Shown: positions 17,527 to 24,354 of the stretch, in pieces | Position numbering within the stretch: the first letter of the stretch is position 1 | How the letters are laid out: each line of letters begins with the position of its first letter | Assembly: GCA_018883105.1 (NCBI GenBank) | Contig: VEQS01000003.1 | Span: 1-42,314, forward strand | Origin: Phycisphaerales bacterium | Lineage (GTDB): Bacteria; Planctomycetota; Phycisphaerae; Phycisphaerales; SM1A02 | DNA length: 42,314 bases | Direction: 5' to 3' | The notes under the pieces: model-generated | What the model was told of the DNA's origin: nothing | Seen by the model: the letters and a program-made list of their open reading frames with translations, nothing else | The model's database searches: none | Position numbers and translations under genes: made by a program

Positions 17527-18246
17527 ATGCATCGCGTGACGCTCGTGCACGGGTTCCTCGGCGCGCCCGAAGACTGGGACGGCGTCGCGGCGGCGCTCGG
17601 AGGCACCGTGCGCTGCGACCGCGTGGACCTGCGCTCGCTCGGCTGCGGATCGGTGGCCGCGGCGGCGGAGCGGCTCTCCGCGCACCTGGCGCGCGAGGCG
17701 CCCGGCGTGCTCGTCGGCTATTCGCTCGGCGGGCGCCTGTGCCTCGCCGCCGCCGCGATGCGCCGGCTGACGATTCCGCTCGTCCTGCTCTCCGCAAGTG
17801 CGGGCATCGAGGACGCCGATCAGCGCGACGCGCGTGCCCGCGAGGATGACGCGCGCGCCGGGGCGATCCGGCGTGACGGCTTGCCGGCCTTCGTCGAGCG
17901 CTGGTACGGGATGCCGATGTTCGCGCGCCTGCGGACGATGCCGGACTTCGCGTCGGTGCGTGACCGACGCGCCCGCGGCGACGGCGAGTTCTGGGCGACG
18001 TGCGTCGCGGGGTGCTCGCCCGGCCGTTCGGCCGGCGCGTGGGGCGTGCTTCCGTCGCTGCCGCACGGCTCGGCGTTTGCGGTCGGCACCGAGGACGATC
18101 GCTATAGTCTGCTTGCCGATCGCGTCGAGCGGGAGGCCACGCACGTGCGCGTTGAGCGCATCGCCGGCGCGGGCCATGCGCTCCCCATCGAGGCCCCCGA
18201 GCGCTGCGCAGCGCTGGTCGAACACGCACTCCGGAACACCCCATGA
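17527..18246 (+). CDS. menH: SHCHC synthase MenH (alpha/beta hydrolase)
   Basis: 239 residues. MenH eliminates pyruvate from SEPHCHC to give SHCHC. It has the alpha/beta-hydrolase fold: an oxyanion segment [12 protein letters not shown] at the N-terminus, the nucleophile elbow GYSLGGR with S66, and the catalytic His in [12 protein letters not shown] (H217). An acid in the VGTEDD segment probably completes the triad. The size is slightly below E. coli MenH (252). The start is the first ATG after the menD stop and opens the expected VTLVHGF strand. Its stop overlaps the menB start (ATGA at 18243-18246), so translation is probably coupled. The position between menD and menB makes the assignment firm, although sequence alone would only say alpha/beta hydrolase. 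Confidence 0.88.
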   Translation: MHRVTLVHGFLGAPEDWDGVAAALGGTVRCDRVDLRSLGCGSVAAAAERLSAHLAREAPGVLVGYSLGGRLCLAAAAMRRLTIPLVLLSASAGIEDADQRDARAREDDARAGAIRRDGLPAFVERWYGMPMFARLRTMPDFASVRDRRARGDGEFWATCVAGCSPGRSAGAWGVLPSLPHGSAFAVGTEDDRYSLLADRVEREATHVRVERIAGAGHALPIEAPERCAALVEHALRNTP

Positions 18247-19115
18247 CCGCCAAGCCGCCCGTCGCCAAGCCATCCACCGAGACCGCCGAGCGCATCCGCC
18301 CCGCCCTCGACTGGCGCGAGGTGGACCTTGGGTTCAGGGAAGTGCGCTGCCACGTGGCCGAGGGCATCGCGAAGATCACCATCAACCGCCCCGAGGTGCG
18401 CAACGCCTTCACGCCGCGCACCGTGGAGGAGATGCGGAAGGCGCTCCTGGCCGCGAAGGAGGATCGGTCCGTCGGTGTCGTGATCCTGACCGGCGAGGGC
18501 GAACGCGCCTTCTGCGCCGGCGGCGACCAGCGCATCCGCGGCCACACCGGATACCGGTCCGAAGGCGGCAGCGAGATGCTCAACGTGCTGGACTTCCAGC
18601 GCGAGATCCGCACGTGCCCCAAGCCCGTGGTGGCCATGGTCGCCGGATGGGCGATCGGCGGCGGCCACGTGCTGCACATGATGTGCGACCTCACCATCGC
18701 GGCCACCAACGCCCGCTTCGGCCAGGTCGGGCCGCGCATGGGGAGCTTCGACGGCGGGTACGGCGCCAGCTACATGGCGCGCATCATCGGCCAGAAGCGC
18801 GCCCGGGAGATGTGGTTCCTCTGCCGCAGCTACTCCGCCGAGGAGGCGCGCGACATGGGCCTGGTGAACGCGGTGGTCGGCGTGGCCGAGCTCGAGGAGG
18901 TCACCGTGCAGTGGTGCCGCGAGATGCTCGCGAACTCGCCGACCGCGATCCGCGCGCTCAAGGCCGCGCTCAATGCCGACTGCGACGGGCAGGCGGGTCT
19001 TCAGGAACTCGCCGGCATCGCCACGATGCTCTACTACATGTCCGACGAGGCGAAGGAGGGCCGCGACGCGCAGCTCGCCAAGCGCCGTCCCGACTTCCGC
19101 AAGCACGCGCCGTGA
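18243..19115 (+). CDS. menB: 1,4-dihydroxy-2-naphthoyl-CoA synthase MenB
   Basis: 290 residues, crotonase superfamily. MenB closes the second ring of OSB-CoA to form DHNA-CoA. Visible motifs are [32 protein letters not shown] (substrate and oxyanion region), [17 protein letters not shown] (oxyanion hole), [20 protein letters not shown] and [19 protein letters not shown]. The C-terminal stretch [19 protein letters not shown] is essentially diagnostic for MenB among crotonases. The length agrees with E. coli MenB (285). An SD-like AGG is not evident; translation is probably coupled to menH by the ATGA overlap. The stop overlaps the GTG start of menA (GTGA). Confidence 0.96.
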   Translation: MTAKPPVAKPSTETAERIRPALDWREVDLGFREVRCHVAEGIAKITINRPEVRNAFTPRTVEEMRKALLAAKEDRSVGVVILTGEGERAFCAGGDQRIRGHTGYRSEGGSEMLNVLDFQREIRTCPKPVVAMVAGWAIGGGHVLHMMCDLTIAATNARFGQVGPRMGSFDGGYGASYMARIIGQKRAREMWFLCRSYSAEEARDMGLVNAVVGVAELEEVTVQWCREMLANSPTAIRALKAALNADCDGQAGLQELAGIATMLYYMSDEAKEGRDAQLAKRRPDFRKHAP

Positions 19116-20044
19116 ACGGGGCGGGCGCCCAGCCGCACCCGGCCCCCGGTGCCCGCGCGTGGATCGGCGCGATCCGCGCGAAGACGCTCGGTGCCTCGCT
19201 CTGTCCGGTGGCGATGGGCGCCGGCCTTGCCTGGCATGATGGCGCGTTCGCGTGGATCCCGGTGGTCGCCGCGCTCGCCGGCGCCGGGCTGCTGCAGGTG
19301 GCAAGCAACCTGGCGAACGACCTCTTCGACGGCCTGCGCGGCACGGACTCCGGAGCCCGGATCGGGCCGGTGCGCGCGGTGGCGAGCGGCGCGATCTCGG
19401 CACGAGCGATGGCCGTCGCGCTGGCGCTGGTGCTGGCGGCGGCCGCGGTCCCGGCGGCCTGGCTCTCGATGCATGCGGGCGCGTGGTTTGCGGTGATCGG
19501 CGTGGCCGGCGCGGTGAGTGCCGTGGCCTACACGGCGGGACCGATGCCGCTCGCCTATGTCGGGCTCGGCGACCTCTTCGTGTTCGCGTTCTTCGGACCC
19601 GTGGCGGTGGCCGGCACGCGCGCGGCCTGCGACGGCACCTGGAGCGGCGAGGCGGCGTTCCTGGGAATCGCGCCCGGGGCGATCGGCATGTGCCTGCTGG
19701 CCACCAACAACCTGCGCGACCGCGTCGGGGATGCGGAGAGCGGCAAGCGCACCCTCATCGTCCGGTGCGGCGAGCGATTCGGCCGTGCGCTCATCGCCAC
19801 GTGCCATGCCGCGGCAATCGCCGTCCCGGTGGCGACGTGGGCCGCGTGGCAGCTGCCGGCCGGGGCCATGGCTGCGTCCGCGGTGGCGGCCGGATTCGTG
19901 CCGGTGTCGGTCGCCGTGCTGCGCGGGCGCGACGGTACGGCGCTCAATCGAACGCTCGCCGGATTCGGCGCGATGCTCTACGCCTACGGCGTGGCGTTCG
20001 CGGCGGGACTGGTGCTGACGCCCGGTGCGGGGGATGCGTCGTGA
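19112..20044 (+). CDS. menA: 1,4-dihydroxy-2-naphthoate polyprenyltransferase MenA
   Basis: 310 residues, integral membrane UbiA-family prenyltransferase. It attaches the polyprenyl tail to DHNA, giving demethylmenaquinone. The two aspartate-rich Mg-diphosphate motifs are visible: [16 protein letters not shown] (near residue 66) and [15 protein letters not shown] (near 200). Between and after them lie several hydrophobic helices (for example [18 protein letters not shown] and [15 protein letters not shown]), as expected for 8-9 membrane segments. It begins with GTG at 19112, overlapping the menB stop as GTGA; the frame is open further upstream but only inside menB. Its stop overlaps the menC GTG in the same way. 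The family is certain, and the DHNA substrate follows from the operon. Confidence 0.92.
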   Translation: MNGAGAQPHPAPGARAWIGAIRAKTLGASLCPVAMGAGLAWHDGAFAWIPVVAALAGAGLLQVASNLANDLFDGLRGTDSGARIGPVRAVASGAISARAMAVALALVLAAAAVPAAWLSMHAGAWFAVIGVAGAVSAVAYTAGPMPLAYVGLGDLFVFAFFGPVAVAGTRAACDGTWSGEAAFLGIAPGAIGMCLLATNNLRDRVGDAESGKRTLIVRCGERFGRALIATCHAAAIAVPVATWAAWQLPAGAMAASAVAAGFVPVSVAVLRGRDGTALNRTLAGFGAMLYAYGVAFAAGLVLTPGAGDAS

Positions 20045-21033
20045 CGGACGTGCGCGTGCGCATGCTCCGGGTGCGCTTTCCGGTTCGGGAGGGCGATCGT
20101 CCGGTCATCGGCGTTCCCGCGCGCGATGCGGTCTTCGTGCGGCTGGATCGCGATGGACGCTCAGGGTTTGGCGAATGCGCGCCCCTCGGCGGCGGGGATG
20201 CGGCGCTTGGAGAGTGCGAACGTGCGCTTGAGGCGTGGGCATCGGACGGCGCAACTGCCGACGCCGCCACGCGATTGCCGTCGCCGGCATGGTTCGCGGC
20301 GTCTGCGGCAATCGAGACGCTCGCCGGATTCGGTGCGGCGCCGGGAGCCCCCGTCGAATCAGCGTCCTACTTCGGCGCGGGTCCCGCGGCACTCGACGAC
20401 GTGGCGATCGCCCGCCTCCGCCATGGTGCCGTGATCAAGGTGAAGATCGGTCGCGCGCCTGCGGCCGAGGAACGGCGGATGCTCGAGCGCATCCTGCGCG
20501 AGATCCCAGGCACTCTGCTGCGCCTCGACGGCAACCGAAGCATGCGGCTCGATGACTGCGTCGCGCTCGTGCACGGACTGCCGGTGGAGCGGTTCGAGTA
20601 CCTGGAAGAGCCGGTCGCCGATCCAGCCGACCTCGGGCGTCTTCGGGACCGCACCGGGATCAAGTTGGCCCTCGACGAGCTCGTCCTCGATGCGTCGACC
20701 GAGGCATGCGACCTGCGCGACCGGCTGGGCGCCGGCGGCGGCGCGTGCGCCTGGGTGATCCGCCTCTCCCGCACCGGATCGCTCGACGAGGTGCGCCGCA
20801 CCATGCGCATCGCCGCCTCGCGCGGATGCGATCCCGTGCTGTCCACCGCGTACGAAAGCTCGTGGACGATCCGGCTGGCCGCGCACCTCGCGCATTCGAT
20901 GAATTCCAGGGGGCGGCCACACGGCCTGGGCACGGCGGAAGTCCTGGAAGCGGACGCGTGCGCGCCCGCCACGCTTGCCTCGGGACGCGTGCCGTGCGGG
21001 CCGCTCCCCGTTCCGCTCGAGGGTCGATGGTGA
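20041..21033 (+). CDS. menC: o-Succinylbenzoate synthase MenC
   Basis: 330 residues, enolase superfamily. MenC dehydrates SHCHC to o-succinylbenzoate. The KxK motif (VIKVKIG, K133 and K135), the metal ligands D163 (LRLDGN), E190 (YLEEPV) and D212 (LALDE) and the capping-domain N-terminus (SGFGECAPL) are all present. The expected second catalytic lysine, which normally lies in a (V/A)xIKP strand after the third metal ligand, is instead R241 in WVIRLSRTGSLDE. The rest of that segment (TGSLDEV) aligns well, so this looks like a true substitution. The start is GTG at 20041, overlapping the menA stop; an in-frame ATG nine codons on (MLRVRF) would cut the first strand. The stop overlaps menE. The identity is firm from the operon; activity with Arg is open. 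Confidence 0.88.
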   Translation: MTDVRVRMLRVRFPVREGDRPVIGVPARDAVFVRLDRDGRSGFGECAPLGGGDAALGECERALEAWASDGATADAATRLPSPAWFAASAAIETLAGFGAAPGAPVESASYFGAGPAALDDVAIARLRHGAVIKVKIGRAPAAEERRMLERILREIPGTLLRLDGNRSMRLDDCVALVHGLPVERFEYLEEPVADPADLGRLRDRTGIKLALDELVLDASTEACDLRDRLGAGGGACAWVIRLSRTGSLDEVRRTMRIAASRGCDPVLSTAYESSWTIRLAAHLAHSMNSRGRPHGLGTAEVLEADACAPATLASGRVPCGPLPVPLEGRW

Positions 21034-22265
21034 GCGGTCCCGGACCGGTGGTCGCGCTCCGCGTGCGCCCGGGCGTCGATCCGATGCCGTGGCTGCGCGA
21101 ACTGTGGCGACGCGGCACCACGGTGCTGCTTGCCGCCGATGCGATGCCAGACACGGCGCGTGCCGGCATGATGGCGGCTGCCGGGACAAGCGAGGAGATC
21201 GATGCCGCGTCCGTGCCGATCGCCTCGTCCGACGGCACGCCGCTTCGTGCCGCCGACCATCCGGACGCGGCCGGCGTCCTGGTATCGACGAGCGGCAGCT
21301 CCGGCACGCCCCGCCTCGTCGAGCTCTCGCTGGCTGCGCTGGTGTCGAGCGCCGAGCGGGGTGCGACGGCCGTCCCGTTCGGGCCCGGGGACACGTGGCA
21401 TGCCTCGCTGGCGCCGCACCACGTCGGTGGCTTGATGCTCCACGTGCGCGCCGCCGTCCTCGGCGGCGCCGTGCGGCATGCGCCACTTCCGCGCACCTGG
21501 GCCGAGGTCGATGGATGCACCCACGTGTCGCTCGTGGCAGCGCAGCTCGCCCGGCTGCTCGAGGATCCCGCGGGGCCGCCGCGAACGCTCAAGGCCGTGA
21601 TGCTCGGCGGCGGACCGAGCCCCGCCATGCTCCGGCGCGCGGCCCTGTCGCGCGGGCTGCCGCTCTTCGTCACCTACGGCATGACCGAGTCCGCCTCGCA
21701 GGTGGCCACGTGCCGGCCGGCGATGGCCGATGCCGACACCCTTGCGGGCCCGCCGATCCCCGGCGTGCGCATCGAGGCGGACTCGGTTGCGGCGGATGGC
21801 ACCGGTGAGCTCACGGTCGACGGCCCCGTGCTGGCGCGTGCCATCATCGACGGCGGCCGACGCCTTGCATTGACCCGCCCGCATCGCACGCGAGACGCCG
21901 GATTCATCGATGCCCTCGGACGCATCCACGTGGTCGGCCGCCTGGATGCCGTGATCAACTCCGGGGGACGCAAGGTGCACCCCGAGTCGATCGAGCGCAC
22001 CCTCTGCTCCGTGGCCGGCGTGCGCGCCGCGTGTGTCGTCGGCGTCGCGCATCCGCGCTGGGGGCAGCGGCCGGTGGCGTTCGTCGACGCCGCGGAAGCC
22101 GCCGCCGCCGCCATCGACCGCGCGCTGCGTGCCGTGCACCCGCCGCACGAGATGCCCGACGCGATCCTCCGGATGCCGGATGACGAGGCCGGTGCGATGA
22201 AGCCGTCGCGGGCCCGGCTTGCCGCGCGCCTCGCCGCCGGCGAGCGATTCGACGCGTTCAGCTGA
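21027..22265 (+). CDS. menE: o-Succinylbenzoate-CoA ligase MenE
   Basis: 412 residues, ANL superfamily (AMP-forming acyl-CoA synthetase). MenE activates OSB to OSB-CoA. Motifs: P-loop STSGSSGTPRLVELS, the A5 motif YGMTESAS, the hinge GRLDAVINSGGRKVHPESIE, and a C-terminal catalytic Lys in GAMKPSRARL. At 412 residues it is compact compared with typical MenE (450-490); the N-terminal domain is the shortened part. The start is ATG at 21027, overlapping menC by 7 nt; GTG at 21030 is a possible alternative. It is the last gene of the operon. Its 3' end overlaps the convergent thioesterase gene by 8 nt. Confidence 0.92.
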   Translation: MVSGPGPVVALRVRPGVDPMPWLRELWRRGTTVLLAADAMPDTARAGMMAAAGTSEEIDAASVPIASSDGTPLRAADHPDAAGVLVSTSGSSGTPRLVELSLAALVSSAERGATAVPFGPGDTWHASLAPHHVGGLMLHVRAAVLGGAVRHAPLPRTWAEVDGCTHVSLVAAQLARLLEDPAGPPRTLKAVMLGGGPSPAMLRRAALSRGLPLFVTYGMTESASQVATCRPAMADADTLAGPPIPGVRIEADSVAADGTGELTVDGPVLARAIIDGGRRLALTRPHRTRDAGFIDALGRIHVVGRLDAVINSGGRKVHPESIERTLCSVAGVRAACVVGVAHPRWGQRPVAFVDAAEAAAAAIDRALRAVHPPHEMPDAILRMPDDEAGAMKPSRARLAARLAAGERFDAFS

Positions 22266-22689
22266 TCGTCGAGGTCGCCGCCTGCGACGCCGCCAGCAAG
22301 GTCCGAAGGCGCTCCGGCAGTCCGATCGCGCGCCCGGACGCGGGGTCGACCGAAACACGCCGCACGCGCACGGCGATCGCGACGCGTCCCCCCAGCTCCA
22401 TCGCCCACGCAAGCGTGAAGCTGGTCTCGCCGACGCCGACGCCGGCAAGGCGCATCACGACCCGGTCGCCGACGCGGACGGGGCACGAAAAGTCGGCCTC
22501 GCAGTGCACGACCGGCGTCGGCGCAAGCATGCCTTCGAGCATCTCGCGGAGCAGGATGCCGCCACCCTCGAGCCAGCGTTCGAACGACTCCTGCTCGAGC
22601 ATGAAGGCGTTCGGGAAGAAAATCACGCCCGCGGCATCCGAGTGCGACAGCCGGATGGTCACGGATTCCTGGAGGCGGCCGGCATTCAT
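22258..22689 (-). CDS. Hot-dog thioesterase, probable DHNA-CoA hydrolase
   Basis: 143 residues, 4-hydroxybenzoyl-CoA thioesterase family (single hot-dog fold). The active-site segment LSHSDAAGVIFFPNAF (about residues 15-30) has the D-x-x-G arrangement of the family. It is followed by EQESFERWLE and a VHCEADFSCPVRVGD strand. Enzymes of this type hydrolyse 1,4-dihydroxy-2-naphthoyl-CoA in cyanobacteria and plants, the step missing between MenB and MenA in the adjacent operon, so that role is likely here. It is on the opposite strand and converges on menE. The start ATG overlaps the stop of the upstream methyltransferase-like gene (TGAATG), but a -10 box 6 nt upstream may give it its own transcript. 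A truncated paralogue lies at 23182-23379. The family is firm; the substrate is inferred from context. Confidence 0.8.
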   Translation of the reverse strand: MNAGRLQESVTIRLSHSDAAGVIFFPNAFMLEQESFERWLEGGGILLREMLEGMLAPTPVVHCEADFSCPVRVGDRVVMRLAGVGVGETSFTLAWAMELGGRVAIAVRVRRVSVDPASGRAIGLPERLRTLLAASQAATSTIS

Positions 22690-23189
22690 GGCCGCACGAT
22701 AGCGCGGTCGATCGCCGTGTTCCGCAGAAGCACGTCGTCGTCGTACCGCCTGACGATCTCGAAGCCGGGGAGCATGCCCAGCAGGTCCCCGAGCGTCGCC
22801 TGCCCCTCGTACAGCTCGACCTGCTTCTTCGGCTTCCTGATCGATCCCGACTGGTCCCGCCCCTTGGGGTACTCCTCCCGCGACGCGGGGAAGCCTGCGG
22901 GAGGCTGGCCGCTGCTGACATGGAACTCCGTCCGCCCGTTCACGGCGCCGAGGGCCAGCTGGTGCAACGTGACGCGCCGGTCGCGGATTGCCGTGCGGAA
23001 GTGCTCGCACGCCCGGGGATCGGGCTCGAACGCGTGTACCTGCGCGCCCGGGAAGGCGTGGAGCAGCATCGGCGTGTGCATGCCGCGGTTTGCGCCGACC
23101 TCGAGCACCGTCCGGGCACCGACGCCCACCATGGCGCGCAGGAACGCCCCGTCGACCGGGGTGGGGTGGATGGGCGGGAGGTCAGGCAT
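22686..23189 (-). CDS. Shortened FkbM-type methyltransferase, probably internally deleted
   Basis: 167 residues. The first half is a recognisable SAM-binding start of the FkbM family: VLEVGANRGMHTPMLL (motif I), VHAFEPDPRACEHF (acidic loop) and a VTLHQLALG strand. After SIRKPKKQ the chain jumps to VELYEGQATLGDLLGMLPGFEIVRRYDDDVLLRN, which matches the extreme C-terminus of the same family. The central block, which normally carries the TLD and K/A-D-V-E/Q-G motifs (roughly 60-80 residues), is absent, while the frame is intact. It is therefore either a dead remnant from an in-frame deletion or a minimal protein with another role. The start at 23189 overlaps the end of the truncated thioesterase; the stop overlaps the start of the intact thioesterase. 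Confidence 0.65.
   Translation of the reverse strand: MPDLPPIHPTPVDGAFLRAMVGVGARTVLEVGANRGMHTPMLLHAFPGAQVHAFEPDPRACEHFRTAIRDRRVTLHQLALGAVNGRTEFHVSSGQPPAGFPASREEYPKGRDQSGSIRKPKKQVELYEGQATLGDLLGMLPGFEIVRRYDDDVLLRNTAIDRAIVRP
22696..22701 (-). promoter_or_regulatory. Candidate -10 box, intact thioesterase
   Basis: TATCGT on the minus strand, 6 nt before the ATG at 22689. The surrounding GCGCTATCGTG is repeated exactly in front of the truncated paralogue (23386-23391), so the duplication carried it along. Confidence 0.4.
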
Positions 23190-23379
23190 CGCGCGTCGCA
23201 CCGCCGATCGGCGCAAGCGTCCCGTCGAGCATGCCGCGCACGCCCATGCCGCCCGCCTCGAGCCAGCGCTCGAGGAATTCCTGCTCCACCTCGAAGGCCG
23301 CCGGGAAGAACATGACGCCGGCCGCGTCCGTGTGGGACAGCCTGACCGGGAACTCGTGCCTCGCGGGATCGCCGTCCAT
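23182..23379 (-). pseudogene. Truncated duplicate of the hot-dog thioesterase
   Basis: 65 residues (72 if the in-frame ATG at 23400 is used). It aligns with the first half of the intact thioesterase at 22258-22689: LSHTDAAGVMFFPAAF against LSHSDAAGVIFFPNAF, and EQEFLERWLEAGG against EQESFERWLEGGG, with the same GCGCTATCGTG upstream. After TLAPIGG the homology stops and the sequence runs into the methyltransferase-like gene, so the second half of the hot-dog fold is missing. The active-site Asp/Gly segment is present but a half fold is unlikely to be stable. GAGG lies just before the ATG and could also act as a ribosome-binding site. Most likely it is a relic of a tandem duplication. Confidence 0.75.
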
Positions 23380-23385
23380 GTCCTC

Positions 23386-23391
23386 ACGATA
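23386..23391 (-). promoter_or_regulatory. Candidate -10 box, truncated thioesterase
   Basis: TATCGT on the minus strand, 6 nt before the ATG at 23379. It duplicates the box at 22696-22701. Confidence 0.35.
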
Positions 23392-23402
23392 GCGCGGCAT
23401 TC

Positions 23403-23430
23403 CGGCGGCCTGCGCGATCATCGGCCGCCG
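23403..23430 (-). terminator. Possible hairpin at end of glycosyltransferase gene
   Basis: CGGCGGCC and GGCCGCCG form an 8-bp stem with a 12-nt loop around the stop codon of the glycosyltransferase gene. There is no T-run, so this is a weak call. Confidence 0.25.
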
Positions 23431-24344
23431 CGCCGGGCGAGCAGCTCGTGGACGTAGCCGACCTTGTAGGCACGCCGGACGCGGGCCTCCGTGATGGCTG
23501 CCGACGGCCCATGGCGAAACGAATCGACCACGGATCGGACGACGCACTGCAGGTTCTGGCTGAGCAGGCAGGCACGCGACCATCGCACCCGGATCCGGCC
23601 GCAGGCGCGGTCGAAGTACGCGGCGGACCTTCCCATGCGGCCCGACATCCGGATGACTTCCTTGCCGTCGATCCGGGAGGTGTCGAAGTGGTGCAGCACG
23701 GCGGCGGCGTCTCCGCAGGCTCCGACGATCCTGAAGCCCATGCCGGCCAGCTGCTCGGAAAACAGCGTGTCGTCGAAGAAGCCGAGGGACTCCGGACCCG
23801 GACCGAGCAACTCGTCGAATCCGTGGACGCGGGCGAGCACGGAGCGCGCGAAGCACATGTTGGCCCCGACCATCCGCCGCGGAGACGCGAAGTCGACCTC
23901 ATGGGTCGATGCCACGAAGCCCATCCGGCGTTCCAGCGGTGTTCCGCGCATGGCGACCGCGAGGTGCGGCGGAATCCGGACTTCACCTGCCACAGCATCC
24001 GCGGCACCGGACAGGATCGGCCGCGACATGGACTCGATCCACGTCGGCGGCACGCGCACGTCGTCGTCCGTCCAGAGGAGGACGTCACCGCGCGCCTCCA
24101 GGATGCCGCGGTTCCGTGCACGGGACAGCCCGGGCCGTGGCTCGGCGACGGAGCGGATCGGAAACGCACCGCCGCCAACCCCGTCCAGGACGTGGCGGGT
24201 GTGGTCGGTCGATCCGTTGTCGACGACCAGCGCATCGACCTCGGCGCCCGCCGGCACGACACATCTCAGGATGGTCTCAAGCGTCGCACGCAGGCTGTCC
24301 GCCCGGTTCCGCGTGCAAACGATGACGGACACGACCCTGGGCAC
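23418..24344 (-). CDS. Family 2 glycosyltransferase
   Basis: 308 residues, GT-A fold, inverting type. The N-terminal nucleotide-binding strand is VVSVIVCTRNRADSL, followed by ALVVDNGSTDHT and GLSRARNRGI. The metal/UDP site is WTDDDV (D93-D95), and FFDDTLFSEQL near residue 190 probably carries the catalytic acid region. No strong membrane helix is visible, so it is soluble or peripheral. The start is GTG at 24344, 10 nt after the stop of the autotransporter gene, which suggests cotranscription. The acceptor is unknown. Possible acceptors are surface polysaccharide or the autotransporter passenger, by analogy with the glycosylated autotransporters TibA and AIDA, whose transferase is also a neighbour (those are heptosyltransferases of another family). 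Confidence 0.85.
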   Translation of the reverse strand: MPRVVSVIVCTRNRADSLRATLETILRCVVPAGAEVDALVVDNGSTDHTRHVLDGVGGGAFPIRSVAEPRPGLSRARNRGILEARGDVLLWTDDDVRVPPTWIESMSRPILSGAADAVAGEVRIPPHLAVAMRGTPLERRMGFVASTHEVDFASPRRMVGANMCFARSVLARVHGFDELLGPGPESLGFFDDTLFSEQLAGMGFRIVGACGDAAAVLHHFDTSRIDGKEVIRMSGRMGRSAAYFDRACGRIRVRWSRACLLSQNLQCVVRSVVDSFRHGPSAAITEARVRRAYKVGYVHELLARRGGR

Positions 24345-24354
24345 GGCTGCGGGA

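Noticed and set aside
13082-18739. A very long minus-strand open frame across the menaquinone operon
   Set aside because: It is Arg/Ala/Pro-rich without motifs, and the plus strand carries seven well-conserved enzymes. It is a by-product of high third-position GC.
23182-23379. Frameshift rather than truncation in the thioesterase copy
   Set aside because: No other frame downstream continues the hot-dog sequence; the next bases encode the methyltransferase-like start.
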